A DNA stretch of 64,000 nt from Bizionia paragorgiae (GTDB lineage Bacteria > Bacteroidota > Bacteroidia > Flavobacteriales > Flavobacteriaceae): the NCBI RefSeq assembly GCF_900107625.1, contig NZ_FNQK01000008.1, positions 62,001-126,000 of the forward strand, written 5' to 3'. The notes under the pieces were generated by a model. The model was given only the letters and a program-made list of their open reading frames with translations, was not told the origin of the DNA and made no database searches. The translations under genes were made by a program, and so were the position numbers. How positions within the stretch are numbered: position 1 is the stretch's first letter; the number at the start of each line of letters is the position of its first letter. Shown here one piece after another: positions 26,745-36,158 of this stretch.

Positions 26745-27443
26745 CTAAAAGCCTTCTATCATATTATAGAGGGCTTTTTCATTTTCTATTTTAATACGTT
26801 TACCTGAAGTAGTGATTAATTCTTCTTTTTTAAATGAAGATAATGTACGGATGCATGCTTCTTTTGCAGTACCTACAACATTAGCAATATCCTCTCGAGA
26901 GAGCGTCATTGCAATATACCCTTCATTATCAACCCCGAAATTATTTTTTAAATAGAGTAGAGCTTCAGCAATACGTTGCTTAACACTTTTTTGTGCCATG
27001 CTAACAATCACGTCATCCGAATCTTTTAAGTCTTTAGCCATCTGTTTTAAAATGGCTTGAGTGAATTGCATGTTTTCATTTAAGCTTTGAGAAAGTTCGG
27101 CTTTAGGGATATAACAAACAGTCATATCATTTAAAGCTACAGCACTCAAATTAGTGATTTCGTCGGCGACTACAGATCGTTGCCCTAATATCTCACCTTT
27201 AGCAGCAATTTTAATAATTTGATCCTTACCATTATCACTCATTTTAGAGAGTTTAGTAACACCATTCTGCACACAAAAAACACCATTAAGCTTTTCGCCT
27301 TCGGCAAAAATGGATTCTCCTTTTTTTATGATTTTCGTAGTTTTACTATCAGAAATGCGCTTAAGCTCTTCTTTTTTTAAGGCTTTTAAGGAATTTAATT
27401 GTCTTACTATACAGTTTTCACAACGGCTTTCTTGGTGACTCAT
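26745..27443 (-). CDS. Crp/Fnr-family regulator of the cbb3/microaerobic locus
   Basis: A 232-residue regulator. N-terminal RCENCIVRQL supplies two Cys (C8, C11). The cyclic-nucleotide-like domain (about 35-125; KGESIFAEGEKLNGVFCVQNGV, KGEILGQRSV) contains two more Cys. The C-terminal winged helix reads SREDIANVVGTAKEACIRTLSSFKKEELI. In the recognition helix the E and R of the FNR E-x-x-S-R motif are kept while S becomes I, in line with the TGAC rather than TTGAT half-sites nearby. Whether an iron-sulfur cluster forms is unknown; four Cys are available. Divergent from ccoI, it is the probable regulator of usp, ccoI, ccoS and hemN. Confidence 0.9.
   Translation of the reverse strand: MSHQESRCENCIVRQLNSLKALKKEELKRISDSKTTKIIKKGESIFAEGEKLNGVFCVQNGVTKLSKMSDNGKDQIIKIAAKGEILGQRSVVADEITNLSAVALNDMTVCYIPKAELSQSLNENMQFTQAILKQMAKDLKDSDDVIVSMAQKSVKQRIAEALLYLKNNFGVDNEGYIAMTLSREDIANVVGTAKEACIRTLSSFKKEELITTSGKRIKIENEKALYNMIEGF
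26747..26779. terminator. bidirectional terminator between USP and crp/fnr genes
   Basis: A 13-bp stem AAAAGCCTTCTAT / ATAGAGGGCTTTT (one G-U pair, loop of 6), with T-runs on both sides. It lies 22 bases after the USP stop. On the other strand the hairpin is made from the last codons of the regulator gene itself (stop at 26745-26747), so coding sequence doubles as the terminator. Confidence 0.75.
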
Positions 27444-27593
27444 AAGTTAAAAATCTTATTCTAGGCAAAGAAACGAATAATTTACGCAAAATCCATTAAA
27501 GTTTACCCCAATTAAAACTAAAGTCTATGGAATTGTGTAAATTACGGGTTGTTATTTTTAATATATTAAGTATACTTTTTCCTGATATTAAAC

Positions 27594-27605
27594 TGACAAA
27601 AGTCA
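27594..27605. promoter_or_regulatory. FNR-geometry palindrome upstream of ccoI
   Basis: TGAC-AAAA-GTCA, a 4+4 palindrome with a 4-base spacer, about 40 bases ahead of a partial -7 element TACTTTG at 27637-27643. It lies in the intergenic region shared with the divergent crp/fnr gene, nearer to ccoI. Confidence 0.6.
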
Positions 27606-27684
27606 TGTTTTTAAGATGGGAAATAAAAGACCTTTGTACTTTGTATTAATGATCTTTTAAAAGATCGAAGTAAATTAAGTAATT

Positions 27685-30132
27685 ATGGAGAATTGTTTCC
27701 ATTGTGGAGAGGTGTGCGATAGATCCACAATAAAACATGAAGAGAAAAGTTTTTGTTGTCACGGTTGTAAAACGGTGTTCGACATATTAAATGAAAATGA
27801 CCTCTCTTATTATTACGATTTACAGGAGTCCCCCGGAATTACACCTTCGCGCATTGAGGGAAAATATGATTTTCTTGAAAATACAGTTATTTCAGAAAAA
27901 TTATTAGAGTTTAACGAGCAAGGTATTCAAGTGGTGACCTTATTAATTCCTTCTATACACTGTAGTTCGTGTATTTGGGTTTTAGAGAATTTAAATAAGT
28001 TGAACCCTGCTATAAAGACTGCTCAAGTCGATTTTCCTAAAAAAAATGTCCGTATTACCTATTCTAGCGACCTGTTAAGTTTACATGATTTAGTCGTGTT
28101 GTTAGCAAGATTAGGGTATGATCCATATATTTCCTTAGAAGATGCTTCAGGAAAAAAAACAAAAACCGACAGAAGTCTAATTTACAAGTTAGGGGTTGCA
28201 GGTTTTGCGTTTGGGAATATCATGTTTTTATCATTCCCCGAGTACTTTAAGGTAGATGAGTTTTGGTTAGAACGGTTTAAGCATGTGTTTAGATGGGTCA
28301 TGTTTGGTTTTTCACTGCCTGTTGTTTTTTATGCAGGGTGGGGCTATTTTGTCTCTGCTTTTAAAGGCTTACGTTCTAAAATATTAAATATCGATGTTCC
28401 TATTGCTATCGGTATTTTTGTGCTCTTTGTTCGTTCATCGGTAGAGATTATTATGGACTGGGGTTCAGGTTTTTTTGATAGTTTAGCGGGCTTGGTTTTT
28501 TTCTTGTTGCTAGGGAAATTTTTTCAACAAAAAACCTATGCGTTTTTATCTTTTGAAAGAGATTATAAGTCATACTTTCCTATTGCGGTGACCCGATTAT
28601 TAAAAGGGGAAGCTATTAATGGTGCATCTAATGATGCTATTAAATTAAAGAAAGAAGAACAAGCTCAGGTTTATGAATTAGAAAAAGGCGATCGTATAAT
28701 AATTAGGAATTCAGAATTGATACCTGTAGACGCTATTTTAATTAAAGGTCACGCTTTAATAGATTATAGTTTTGTAACTGGGGAGGCCGAACCTGTTGTA
28801 AAACAGTCCGGGGATTATTTGTATGCTGGAGGACGACAACAAGCAGGGGTTATTGAATTGGAAGTTTTAAAGCCTGTAGAACAAAGCTATCTTACTAAAT
28901 TATGGTCTAATGAGATTTTTAGTAAAAATAAACAAAGCGGATTTGAAAGTTTAACCGATCAGATAAGTAAGCGCTTTACCATAACTTTACTGCTTATCGC
29001 ATTTGTGTCGACCGCCTTTTGGTTGTTTTACGATAAGTCTTTAGCCTTAAATGTGTTTACTTCTGTACTTATAGTCGCTTGTCCGTGTGCAATTGCCTTA
29101 GCAGCGCCGTTTACCCTAGGAAATTTATTACGCATTTTTGGACGTAATAAATGTTATATTAAAAACAGTAAAGTGATAGAGCAAATGTCACATATCGATA
29201 CCGTCGTTTTTGATAAAACAGGAACCTTAACAACCAATCAGAAAAACGGAATTATTTATGAAGGGGTTACGCTTTCGGAAGAAGAGAAGTCAGTGCTTAC
29301 CTCGACCTTGCGTGCATCCAATCACCCCTTAAGTCGTGCGTTATACACACTTTTAAATAAAAATGGAATTTGCACACTAGACTCGTTTAATGAGGAAGTT
29401 GGTAAAGGAATAGAAGGGGTTACCGAATCGCATACTGTAAAAGTGGGCTCCTACGATTACGTCACTAAAGACGCTGTGAGAAAAAGTCACGAGGTAGAAT
29501 ACGAAAATACAGGGAAAACAACTGTGCATATTGGTGCTAACGATGAGTATAAAGGGTGTTTTGTGTTTTATAATGAGTACAGAAAGGGTATGACTTCTGT
29601 TTTTAAAGAGTTATCAGAAACCTGTGAGTTAGTTGTTTTATCAGGAGATAATAGTGGGGAACAAGCCTACTTAGAGCAAATTTTACCTCAAGGCTCTAGT
29701 TTGCTTTTCAATCAGAAACCCGAAGATAAACTCAATTACATTAAGCAGCTCCAAGAACAGGGGAAGAATGTGTTGATGGTTGGTGATGGACTAAATGACT
29801 CGGGAGCCCTGGCGCAAAGTAATGTGGGGTTAGTTATTTCGGAAAATGTTAATGTGTTTTCTCCTGCATGCGACGGTATATTAGATGCCTCTCGTTTTAA
29901 TCAGATAACCACTTTTATGACCTTATCACGACAGGGGATAAAAGTTATAAATTACGCTTTTATATTTTCGTTATTTTATAATGTTATTGGTTTAGGTTTT
30001 GCCGTTACTGGTAACCTAGCGCCAGTAGTCGCTGCAATATTAATGCCTTTAAGTTCCATAAGTATTGTTGTTTTTACAACTGTTTATACTTATTTTTTGG
30101 GGCGGAAGCTTAGCGTTTCTAAAAAGAACTGA
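27685..30132 (+). CDS. ccoI: cbb3 oxidase copper-transporting P-type ATPase CcoI/FixI
   Basis: An 815-residue P1B ATPase that supplies copper for CuB of the cbb3 oxidase. The N-terminus has a Cys-rich segment (CFHCGEVCD, FCCHGCKTVFDIL) found on FixI-type pumps, then an HMA-like domain with CSSC at residues 93-96. Catalytic core: CPC at 466-468 (CPCAIALAAP), phosphorylated D510 in DKTGTLTTN, SNHPLSRALY near 548, and GDGLNDSGAL near 700. DSGAL instead of DAPAL is typical of the FixI branch. It is followed by ccoS and ccoNO, and preceded by an FNR-like site, all consistent with microaerobic respiration. Confidence 0.93.
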   Translation: MENCFHCGEVCDRSTIKHEEKSFCCHGCKTVFDILNENDLSYYYDLQESPGITPSRIEGKYDFLENTVISEKLLEFNEQGIQVVTLLIPSIHCSSCIWVLENLNKLNPAIKTAQVDFPKKNVRITYSSDLLSLHDLVVLLARLGYDPYISLEDASGKKTKTDRSLIYKLGVAGFAFGNIMFLSFPEYFKVDEFWLERFKHVFRWVMFGFSLPVVFYAGWGYFVSAFKGLRSKILNIDVPIAIGIFVLFVRSSVEIIMDWGSGFFDSLAGLVFFLLLGKFFQQKTYAFLSFERDYKSYFPIAVTRLLKGEAINGASNDAIKLKKEEQAQVYELEKGDRIIIRNSELIPVDAILIKGHALIDYSFVTGEAEPVVKQSGDYLYAGGRQQAGVIELEVLKPVEQSYLTKLWSNEIFSKNKQSGFESLTDQISKRFTITLLLIAFVSTAFWLFYDKSLALNVFTSVLIVACPCAIALAAPFTLGNLLRIFGRNKCYIKNSKVIEQMSHIDTVVFDKTGTLTTNQKNGIIYEGVTLSEEEKSVLTSTLRASNHPLSRALYTLLNKNGICTLDSFNEEVGKGIEGVTESHTVKVGSYDYVTKDAVRKSHEVEYENTGKTTVHIGANDEYKGCFVFYNEYRKGMTSVFKELSETCELVVLSGDNSGEQAYLEQILPQGSSLLFNQKPEDKLNYIKQLQEQGKNVLMVGDGLNDSGALAQSNVGLVISENVNVFSPACDGILDASRFNQITTFMTLSRQGIKVINYAFIFSLFYNVIGLGFAVTGNLAPVVAAILMPLSSISIVVFTTVYTYFLGRKLSVSKKN

Positions 30133-30176
30133 TTTTTTATCAGGGATTTGATTATAAAGGATAAATGCGTTTTTGA

Positions 30177-30188
30177 TGATAAAAGTCA
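30177..30188. promoter_or_regulatory. FNR-geometry half-conserved palindrome upstream of ccoS
   Basis: TGAT-AAAA-GTCA, the same layout as the sites at 25802 and 27594 with one mismatch. A perfect -7 TAACTTTG follows at 30225-30232. If that element is used, transcription would begin almost at the ccoS ATG (30239), implying a leaderless or near-leaderless message. Confidence 0.5.
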
Positions 30189-30238
30189 TTTTATTAATAA
30201 CCTAACACCTGTAATTTTGCGGGGTAACTTTGGATGAT

Positions 30239-30445
30239 ATGAATATAATATATATGCTTTTAGCAATTAGTGTCTTTGTTGCTCTCCTTTTTTTTGCAGC
30301 ATTTATTTATTCTGTAAGGAACGGTCAGTACGATGATACGTACACACCATCGGTAAGAATGCTTTTTGAAGACGAACTTATAATAGAAAAAAAAGAACTA
30401 AATAAATCGAGTAATGAATCTAAACCAATCAAAAAAAAAGACTAA
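30239..30445 (+). CDS. ccoS: cbb3 oxidase assembly protein CcoS
   Basis: A 68-residue single-span membrane protein: one hydrophobic helix (MLLAISVFVALLFFAAFIY), then the family signature YSVRNGQYDDTYTPSVRML and a charged tail. CcoS is needed for cofactor insertion into CcoN in proteobacteria. The start is placed at the ATG at 30239 rather than at a TTG nine bases upstream. It sits between ccoI and ccoNO, 11 bases before the latter, which is standard for this operon. Confidence 0.9.
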   Translation: MNIIYMLLAISVFVALLFFAAFIYSVRNGQYDDTYTPSVRMLFEDELIIEKKELNKSSNESKPIKKKD

Positions 30446-30456
30446 TTAACTAAACT

Positions 30457-32661
30457 ATGGAATTACAAAAATTTTATTATGATAACAAAATTGTAAGAAA
30501 TTTCGTTATCGCAACTTTATTTTGGGGGATAGTCGGTATGTCTATCGGACTTTTATTAGCATTTATGTTTTTATTTCCAAACCTAACCGATGGTGTTTCA
30601 TGGTTGAGTTTTGGGCGTTTGCGTCCGTTACATACAAATGCAGTTATTTTTGCCTTTGTAGGAAACGCCATTTTTGCTGGAGTCTATTACTCTTCACAGC
30701 GACTGCTAAAAGCGCGTATGTGGAAAGATTGGTTAAGTAGTTTTAACTTTTGGGGATGGCAAGCTATTATTGTAGCTGCTGCAATCACTTTACCTTTAGG
30801 CTATACAACATCTAAAGAATATGCAGAGTTAGAGTGGCCTATTGATATTGCAATTGCAGTGGTTTGGGTTGCTTTCGGAGCAAACTTAATAGGTACAATC
30901 TTAAACAGAAGACAGCGTCATTTATATGTGGCACTTTGGTTCTACCTAGGAACTTTTGTTACTGTAGCCGTGTTGCATATTGTAAATAGTATGGAAATTC
31001 CTGTGAGTGCTTTTAAGAGTTACTCGATGTATGCGGGTGTTCAAGATGCCTTGGTTCAATGGTGGTACGGACATAATGCCGTAGCTTTTTTCTTAACGAC
31101 TCCCTTTTTAGGATTAATGTATTATTTCGTGCCTAAAGCGGCAAACAGACCCGTGTATTCTTATAGATTATCTATTGTTCACTTCTGGTCTTTAATATTT
31201 ATCTATATCTGGGCAGGTCCGCACCACTTACTATATTCTTCCTTACCAGATTGGGCACAGAATTTAGGAGTGGCATTCTCGATTATGCTTTTAGCACCAT
31301 CATGGGGTGGTATGATTAACGGGTTGTTAACCTTACGTGGAGCTTGGGATAAAGTAAGAACCGATCCTGTTCTTAAGTTTATGGTTGTAGCCATTACAGG
31401 TTATGGTATGGCAACTTTTGAAGGACCAATGCTGTCACTTAAAAACGTAAATGCTATTGCTCACTTTAGTGATTGGATTATTGCTCACGTACACGTTGGT
31501 GCTTTAGCATGGAACGGATTCTTAGCATTCGGTATGATTTATTGGATGGTTCCGCGCTTATTTAAAACAAAACTGTACTCTCTGGCTATGGCAAATATGC
31601 ATTTTTGGATCGGTACTTTAGGTATTATATTATATGCTTTACCATTATATGTAGCAGGATTTGTTCAGGCATCGATGTGGAAACAATTTAATCCTGATGG
31701 GACTTTAACCTATGGAAACTTCTTAGAAACAGTAACCGAGATTATGCCAATGTACTGGATGCGTGCTATTGGGGGAACATTATATATTACAGGAGCAATT
31801 ATAGGTGTTGTTAACTTAATAATGACGGCGAAAGCAGGTAGTGCTGTAACCGATGAATTAGCAGAAGCAGCACCACTAGAAAAAATAACAACAAAACGAA
31901 CTAAAAAAGAAGGTTACCATTCTTGGTTAGAAAGACGTCCGGTGAAATTAACAATTTTTGCTACGATAGCTATTCTTATTGGAGGTATGGTACAGATTAT
32001 TCCTTCGTTAATGGTTGATGACTATATTCCGAAAATATCAAGTGTAAAACCTTATACACCTCTAGAATTAGAAGGTAGAGATTTATACATTAGAGAAGGT
32101 TGTGTAGGTTGTCACTCACAACAAATCAGACCATTTAGAAGTGAGGTAGAACGCTATGGAGAGTACTCTAAAGCAGGAGAGTATGTTTATGACCACCCGT
32201 TCTTATGGGGTAGTAAACGTACTGGACCAGACTTAATGCGTGTTGGTGGTAAGTATAGTGATAACTGGCACTTTAACCACATGTATGATCCGCAAAGTAC
32301 ATCATCAGGTTCTATTATGCCATCGTACAAATGGTTAATCCAGAATGAATTAGATAAAACGGATACCGAAGCGAAACTAAGAGCATTAGCAACCCTTGGT
32401 GTACCGTATACAGAAGAAGATATTGCCAAAGCTCAAGACTGGATGGCAGAGCAAGGTGAGAAAATTGAAAAGAGCTTGTACAACGACCCTGATTTTGCAA
32501 AAACTTACGAAGCAGATAAGAAGTATGCAAAAGAAAATAATGAGGAGTTTGTAGAAATGCGAGATAGAGAAATTGTTGCAATGATAGCTTACCTACAGCG
32601 TTTAGGTACAGATATTAAAGTAACTAATGGTGACGGTTCAACAGTAAACTTAGACGAGTAG
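30457..32661 (+). CDS. ccoNO: cbb3-type cytochrome c oxidase, fused subunits I and II (CcoN-CcoO)
   Basis: A 734-residue fusion. Residues about 1-470 are CcoN: 12 helices carrying the haem b, haem b3 and CuB ligands, with [17 protein letters not shown] near 50, [27 protein letters not shown] near 195 and [19 protein letters not shown] near 335. Residues about 500-734 are CcoO: an anchor helix and a mono-haem cytochrome c domain with CVGCHSQQ (549-556). N-O fusion is common in Bacteroidota. The enzyme is a high-affinity proton-pumping terminal oxidase for low oxygen. Confidence 0.95.
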   Translation: MELQKFYYDNKIVRNFVIATLFWGIVGMSIGLLLAFMFLFPNLTDGVSWLSFGRLRPLHTNAVIFAFVGNAIFAGVYYSSQRLLKARMWKDWLSSFNFWGWQAIIVAAAITLPLGYTTSKEYAELEWPIDIAIAVVWVAFGANLIGTILNRRQRHLYVALWFYLGTFVTVAVLHIVNSMEIPVSAFKSYSMYAGVQDALVQWWYGHNAVAFFLTTPFLGLMYYFVPKAANRPVYSYRLSIVHFWSLIFIYIWAGPHHLLYSSLPDWAQNLGVAFSIMLLAPSWGGMINGLLTLRGAWDKVRTDPVLKFMVVAITGYGMATFEGPMLSLKNVNAIAHFSDWIIAHVHVGALAWNGFLAFGMIYWMVPRLFKTKLYSLAMANMHFWIGTLGIILYALPLYVAGFVQASMWKQFNPDGTLTYGNFLETVTEIMPMYWMRAIGGTLYITGAIIGVVNLIMTAKAGSAVTDELAEAAPLEKITTKRTKKEGYHSWLERRPVKLTIFATIAILIGGMVQIIPSLMVDDYIPKISSVKPYTPLELEGRDLYIREGCVGCHSQQIRPFRSEVERYGEYSKAGEYVYDHPFLWGSKRTGPDLMRVGGKYSDNWHFNHMYDPQSTSSGSIMPSYKWLIQNELDKTDTEAKLRALATLGVPYTEEDIAKAQDWMAEQGEKIEKSLYNDPDFAKTYEADKKYAKENNEEFVEMRDREIVAMIAYLQRLGTDIKVTNGDGSTVNLDE

Positions 32662-32663
32662 TT

Positions 32664-32855
32664 ATGTTTAAATTTGTAAAAGGAAATTTAGAAAGTATAG
32701 ATGGCGTGGCTGTCTATCCAATAATAGGATTATTAATATTTTTCTTATTCTTTGTGGGACTGTTTTTGTGGGTAGTCACTGCAAAAAAATCACACATAGA
32801 AGAAGTAAGTAATATTCCCTTAGAAGACGACACCATTAATATAAACCAAAACTAA
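32664..32855 (+). CDS. ccoQ: CcoQ-like small subunit of cbb3 oxidase
   Basis: A 63-residue protein with one transmembrane helix (YPIIGLLIFFLFFVGLFLWVVT) and a short acidic tail. Two bases separate it from ccoNO and one base from ccoP, so the three are one translational unit. Similar tiny proteins stabilise the cbb3 complex. The sequence itself is weakly conserved; the call rests on size, topology and place. Confidence 0.85.
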   Translation: MFKFVKGNLESIDGVAVYPIIGLLIFFLFFVGLFLWVVTAKKSHIEEVSNIPLEDDTININQN

Positions 32856-32856
32856 T

Positions 32857-33801
32857 ATGAGAACAACTGCATCCTTATTAAGACTCTTACTATTACTAAT
32901 TATTTCGATAATTTTAATGGAATGGGTTTACGAATCTGATCAGAAATGGGCGATGCTTTCTGAGCCCATCTACTGGGTAATAATAGGTACTGTCATGCTT
33001 TTTGGTATGGCCTTCGAAATATGTGTCGAAGCCCTTCGCGTTGTTTTGTTTAAAACACTAAAACCAGAACAGCAAGCAAGTTACTTAGCTAAAGAAGCAA
33101 CGAAAAAAGAAAATCAATTTAAGTGGATAAATCAGATCTATCTTAAAATGCTTGGTGAAGAAGAAGTGTTGGATGAAAAAGAAATTATTTTAGATCACGA
33201 TTACGATGGTATTCGCGAGCTTGATAATAATTTACCACCATGGTGGAAATATAGTTTTTATGCAACCATCGTTTTTGCTATTGTTTATATGGTGCGTTTT
33301 GAAGTGTTAAATGATTACACTCAAGATGAGGAGTATGAAATGGCTGTTGCTGCAGCGCAATTGGAAATTGAAGAGTGGAAGAAAACAGCTAAAGATTTAG
33401 TGGATGTTAATACGGTAACCTTATTAACGGATGCTGCCGATTTAAGTGCGGGTAAAAAAATATACGAAACCAACTGTATTGCTTGTCATAAGTCAGATGG
33501 TGGTGGTGGTATCGGACCAAACTTAACCGATCCGTACTGGATTTTAGGTGGAAGTATTAAAGATATTTTTAAAACGGTTTCAGAAGGTGGTCGTGCAGGA
33601 AAAGGTATGATTGCTTGGAAGTCAGAATTAAAACCATTAGAAATGGCTCAAGTGTCGAGTTATGTAATGAGTCTTGGTGGTACAACTCCGGCAGAACCTA
33701 AAGCACCAGAAGGTGATCTTTGGCAAGATGAAAATGCTCCAAAAGCAGAGGTTCCAACCGAAGAAACAGTAATAGAAACAGAGGTGACACAAGTAAATTA
33801 G
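32857..33801 (+). CDS. ccoP: cbb3 oxidase subunit III, mono-haem CcoP
   Basis: A 314-residue membrane-anchored cytochrome c. Hydrophobic helices lie at about 7-22, 37-60 and 128-145 (NNLPPWWKYSFYATIVFAIVY is the usual CcoP anchor). A single class I cytochrome c domain follows, with CIACH at 207-211 and the distal Met in GKGMIAWKSELKP. Proteobacterial CcoP has two haem domains; this one-haem form with extra N-terminal helices is the Bacteroidota version. The C-terminus is a Pro/Glu-rich tail. Confidence 0.93.
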   Translation: MRTTASLLRLLLLLIISIILMEWVYESDQKWAMLSEPIYWVIIGTVMLFGMAFEICVEALRVVLFKTLKPEQQASYLAKEATKKENQFKWINQIYLKMLGEEEVLDEKEIILDHDYDGIRELDNNLPPWWKYSFYATIVFAIVYMVRFEVLNDYTQDEEYEMAVAAAQLEIEEWKKTAKDLVDVNTVTLLTDAADLSAGKKIYETNCIACHKSDGGGGIGPNLTDPYWILGGSIKDIFKTVSEGGRAGKGMIAWKSELKPLEMAQVSSYVMSLGGTTPAEPKAPEGDLWQDENAPKAEVPTEETVIETEVTQVN

Positions 33802-33819
33802 TACTAAGTCTTTCTTAAA

Positions 33820-34122
33820 ATGAATATTTTAAACAATATAGCACAAGGTTTAGAGCACTCAGAGCAAGTAGTTTTTAAAGATCTATTTCGTTCAGAGAAC
33901 TCTAAGCTTACTGCTGTTTGTTTAAATAGAGACGTTGCTTTACCAAAAAGTATCGCGTTTACTAAAACTAAAATAGTAGTCGTTAAGGGGGAAATAGATG
34001 TTAATATGGAACATTTTAGTTACCGTTTAGCCATGTTCGATACGTTTAACATGCCCTTAGAAGAAACTTATAGCATTCAAGCATACAATGATGCTATTTA
34101 CTTAGTGTTAAAAGAACAGTAA
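33820..34122 (+). CDS. small uncharacterised protein in the cbb3 operon
   Basis: A 100-residue soluble protein without signal peptide or Cys cluster, located between ccoP (18 bases upstream) and ccoG (38 bases downstream). The middle (VVVKGEIDVNMEHFSYRLAMFDTFNMPLEETYSIQA) alternates short strands in a way that resembles a minimal cupin or RmlC-like barrel, but the metal-binding His motif of cupins is absent. Not recognised with confidence. The tight operon position argues for a role in oxidase biogenesis or its regulation. Confidence 0.75.
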   Translation: MNILNNIAQGLEHSEQVVFKDLFRSENSKLTAVCLNRDVALPKSIAFTKTKIVVVKGEIDVNMEHFSYRLAMFDTFNMPLEETYSIQAYNDAIYLVLKEQ

Positions 34123-34160
34123 AATATAAACTGAGTAATTCCAGAATAATTTAAGATAAG

Positions 34161-35582
34161 ATGGCAGATCAAAACCAAGAAAGTTTTCGTGATACGATAG
34201 GTACCCTTGATGAAGAAGGGAAAAGAGCTTGGGTTTTTCCAAAGAAACCATCAGGAAAATGGTATAACTATCGTAAGTATGTTAGTTATGTTTTATTAGC
34301 GTTTTTATTGGCTGCTCCATTTATAAAGATAAATGGCAACCAGTTTTTAATGTTTAATGTCCTAGAGCGTCGTTTTAATATTTTTGGCAATCCGTTTTGG
34401 CCACAAGATTTTCATTTGTTTGTTATCATGATGGTTATCGGGGTCGTTTTTATTCTCCTTTTTACTGTAGCATTTGGACGTATTTTTTGTGGATGGATTT
34501 GTCCGCAAACCATATTTATGGAAATGGTTTTTCGTCGCATCGAATATTGGATAGATGGGGATAGAGGGAAACAAATCCGATTAAAAAAAATGCCATGGAA
34601 TGCCGAGAAAATTAGAAAGCGTGTATTAAAATGGACAATCTTTTTTATTATATCATTTCTTATTGCCAATGTCTTCCTAGCTTATTTAATAGGAAGTGAT
34701 GAGTTGATGCGATACATCACCGATGGGCCCATGGTGCATACGAGTACCTTTATTTCTCTACTTATTTTTACGGGTGTGTTTTACTTTATATTCGCTTGGT
34801 TTCGAGAGCAAGTGTGTATTATCGCTTGTCCTTACGGACGTTTACAAGGGGTGTTGTTAGATAATAAATCTATTATTGTAGCCTACGATCATAAACGTGG
34901 AGAGAAGGAAGAAGGGCGTGCTAAATTTAAAAAGAATGAAGACAGAGCAAGCACAGGGAAAGGCGATTGTATCGATTGTTTTCAATGTGTTCATGTCTGT
35001 CCTACAGGAATAGATATTCGTAATGGTACACAACTAGAGTGTATTAATTGTACGGCTTGTATAGATGCTTGCGATCATATTATGGAATCGGTGAATTTGC
35101 CTAAAGGACTTATTCGTTATGCTAGTGAAGATGAAATTGAAAAGAAAGAAACCTTTAAATTTACACCTAGGTTAAAGGGGTATACTGTTGTTTTGGGAAT
35201 TCTAATTGCTGTCCTTATCGGAATGTTGTTTTTAAGAAATGATGTGCAAGCTACAATTTTAAGATTGCCAGGGCAGTTATATGAATACAAAGAAGGAAAT
35301 ATTATAAGTAATGTATATACCTTTAAATTGGTAAATAAAACAATTAAAGATATTGAGAATGTAAGATTCGAACTACTGTCACATAAAGGAACAGTTAAGC
35401 TTGTTTCTCATACTAACTTTACAGTACCAGAGCAGGGCTTAGCAGAAGGTACCTTGTTTGTAGAAATTAATGCTAGTGGTATTAAAGGGGATAAAGAACG
35501 AATAGAAATTGGCGTCTATAGTGGCGACGAACTAATAGAAACGACAACGACGGCTTTTATGGGGCCAAGAAGTTATAAGTAA
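34161..35582 (+). CDS. ccoG: cbb3 oxidase maturation protein CcoG (FixG/RdxA)
   Basis: A 473-residue membrane protein with about five helices and two ferredoxin-type 4Fe-4S motifs: CIDCFQCVHVCPTGIDIRNG near residue 272 and CINCTACIDACDHIM near 295. FGRIFCGWICPQTIFMEMVFRRIEYWIDG near 108-135 is the conserved membrane signature with its Cys-x-x-x-Cys. The C-terminal periplasmic domain (about 350-473) is Ig-like. CcoG reduces Cu2+ to Cu+ for insertion into cbb3 oxidase in studied species. It lies in the usual ccoGHIS-type neighbourhood. Confidence 0.94.
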   Translation: MADQNQESFRDTIGTLDEEGKRAWVFPKKPSGKWYNYRKYVSYVLLAFLLAAPFIKINGNQFLMFNVLERRFNIFGNPFWPQDFHLFVIMMVIGVVFILLFTVAFGRIFCGWICPQTIFMEMVFRRIEYWIDGDRGKQIRLKKMPWNAEKIRKRVLKWTIFFIISFLIANVFLAYLIGSDELMRYITDGPMVHTSTFISLLIFTGVFYFIFAWFREQVCIIACPYGRLQGVLLDNKSIIVAYDHKRGEKEEGRAKFKKNEDRASTGKGDCIDCFQCVHVCPTGIDIRNGTQLECINCTACIDACDHIMESVNLPKGLIRYASEDEIEKKETFKFTPRLKGYTVVLGILIAVLIGMLFLRNDVQATILRLPGQLYEYKEGNIISNVYTFKLVNKTIKDIENVRFELLSHKGTVKLVSHTNFTVPEQGLAEGTLFVEINASGIKGDKERIEIGVYSGDELIETTTTAFMGPRSYK

Positions 35583-35705
35583 TTACATTGTTATCAATGT
35601 GTATAAAACAGTAGAGCAAACCAAACGTTGGTTGGTATAAATTATTATATAAGAGTCTCGTTGAACAGCCGTAATTAAAGCGTTTAACAGCGAGCATTAG
35701 AAATT

Positions 35706-36152
35706 ATGAAATGGAATTGGGGTACGGGACTTGTTGTAGCTATGGCATTATTTATGGGGTTTATTTTGTACCTGGTAATAACCATGAGTACAGATAGCAA
35801 GTTTGACTATGATTTAGTTACTGAAGAGTATTATGCTAAAGAAGTGGTCTATCAAAAAGAAATAGATGCTGAAACAAATACCAATAGCTTAAAAGAAAAA
35901 ATTGTTTTTGAAAGCTCTGAGGATGGGTTGAAATTAATTTTTCCTGAAACTTTCGAAGCTTCAAAAATGAAAGGTAATGTGTATTTGTACAGACCATCTA
36001 ATCAGGTATTGGATTTTAATGTTCCTTTAGAGTTGGAGGGTTCTGTGTTACTTGTTAATCATAAAAATTTAATCGATGGACGCTGGAATATAATTATCGA
36101 TTGGGAGTATGAAGGGACGCCTTACATGTATAAAAAATCGTTTACCTATTAA
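35706..36152 (+). CDS. ccoH: FixH/CcoH-like assembly protein
   Basis: A 148-residue protein with one N-terminal transmembrane helix (GTGLVVAMALFMGFILYLVI). The family pattern YDLVTEEYYAKEVVYQKEIDAETN lies near residues 37-60, and a beta-rich periplasmic domain ends in GRWNIIIDWEYEGTPYMYKK. It belongs to the FixH family needed for stable cbb3 assembly. 123 bases follow the ccoG stop with no clear terminator, and the safE-like gene begins 6 bases downstream, so one transcript is likely. Confidence 0.88.
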   Translation: MKWNWGTGLVVAMALFMGFILYLVITMSTDSKFDYDLVTEEYYAKEVVYQKEIDAETNTNSLKEKIVFESSEDGLKLIFPETFEASKMKGNVYLYRPSNQVLDFNVPLELEGSVLLVNHKNLIDGRWNIIIDWEYEGTPYMYKKSFTY

Positions 36153-36158
36153 TACGGT

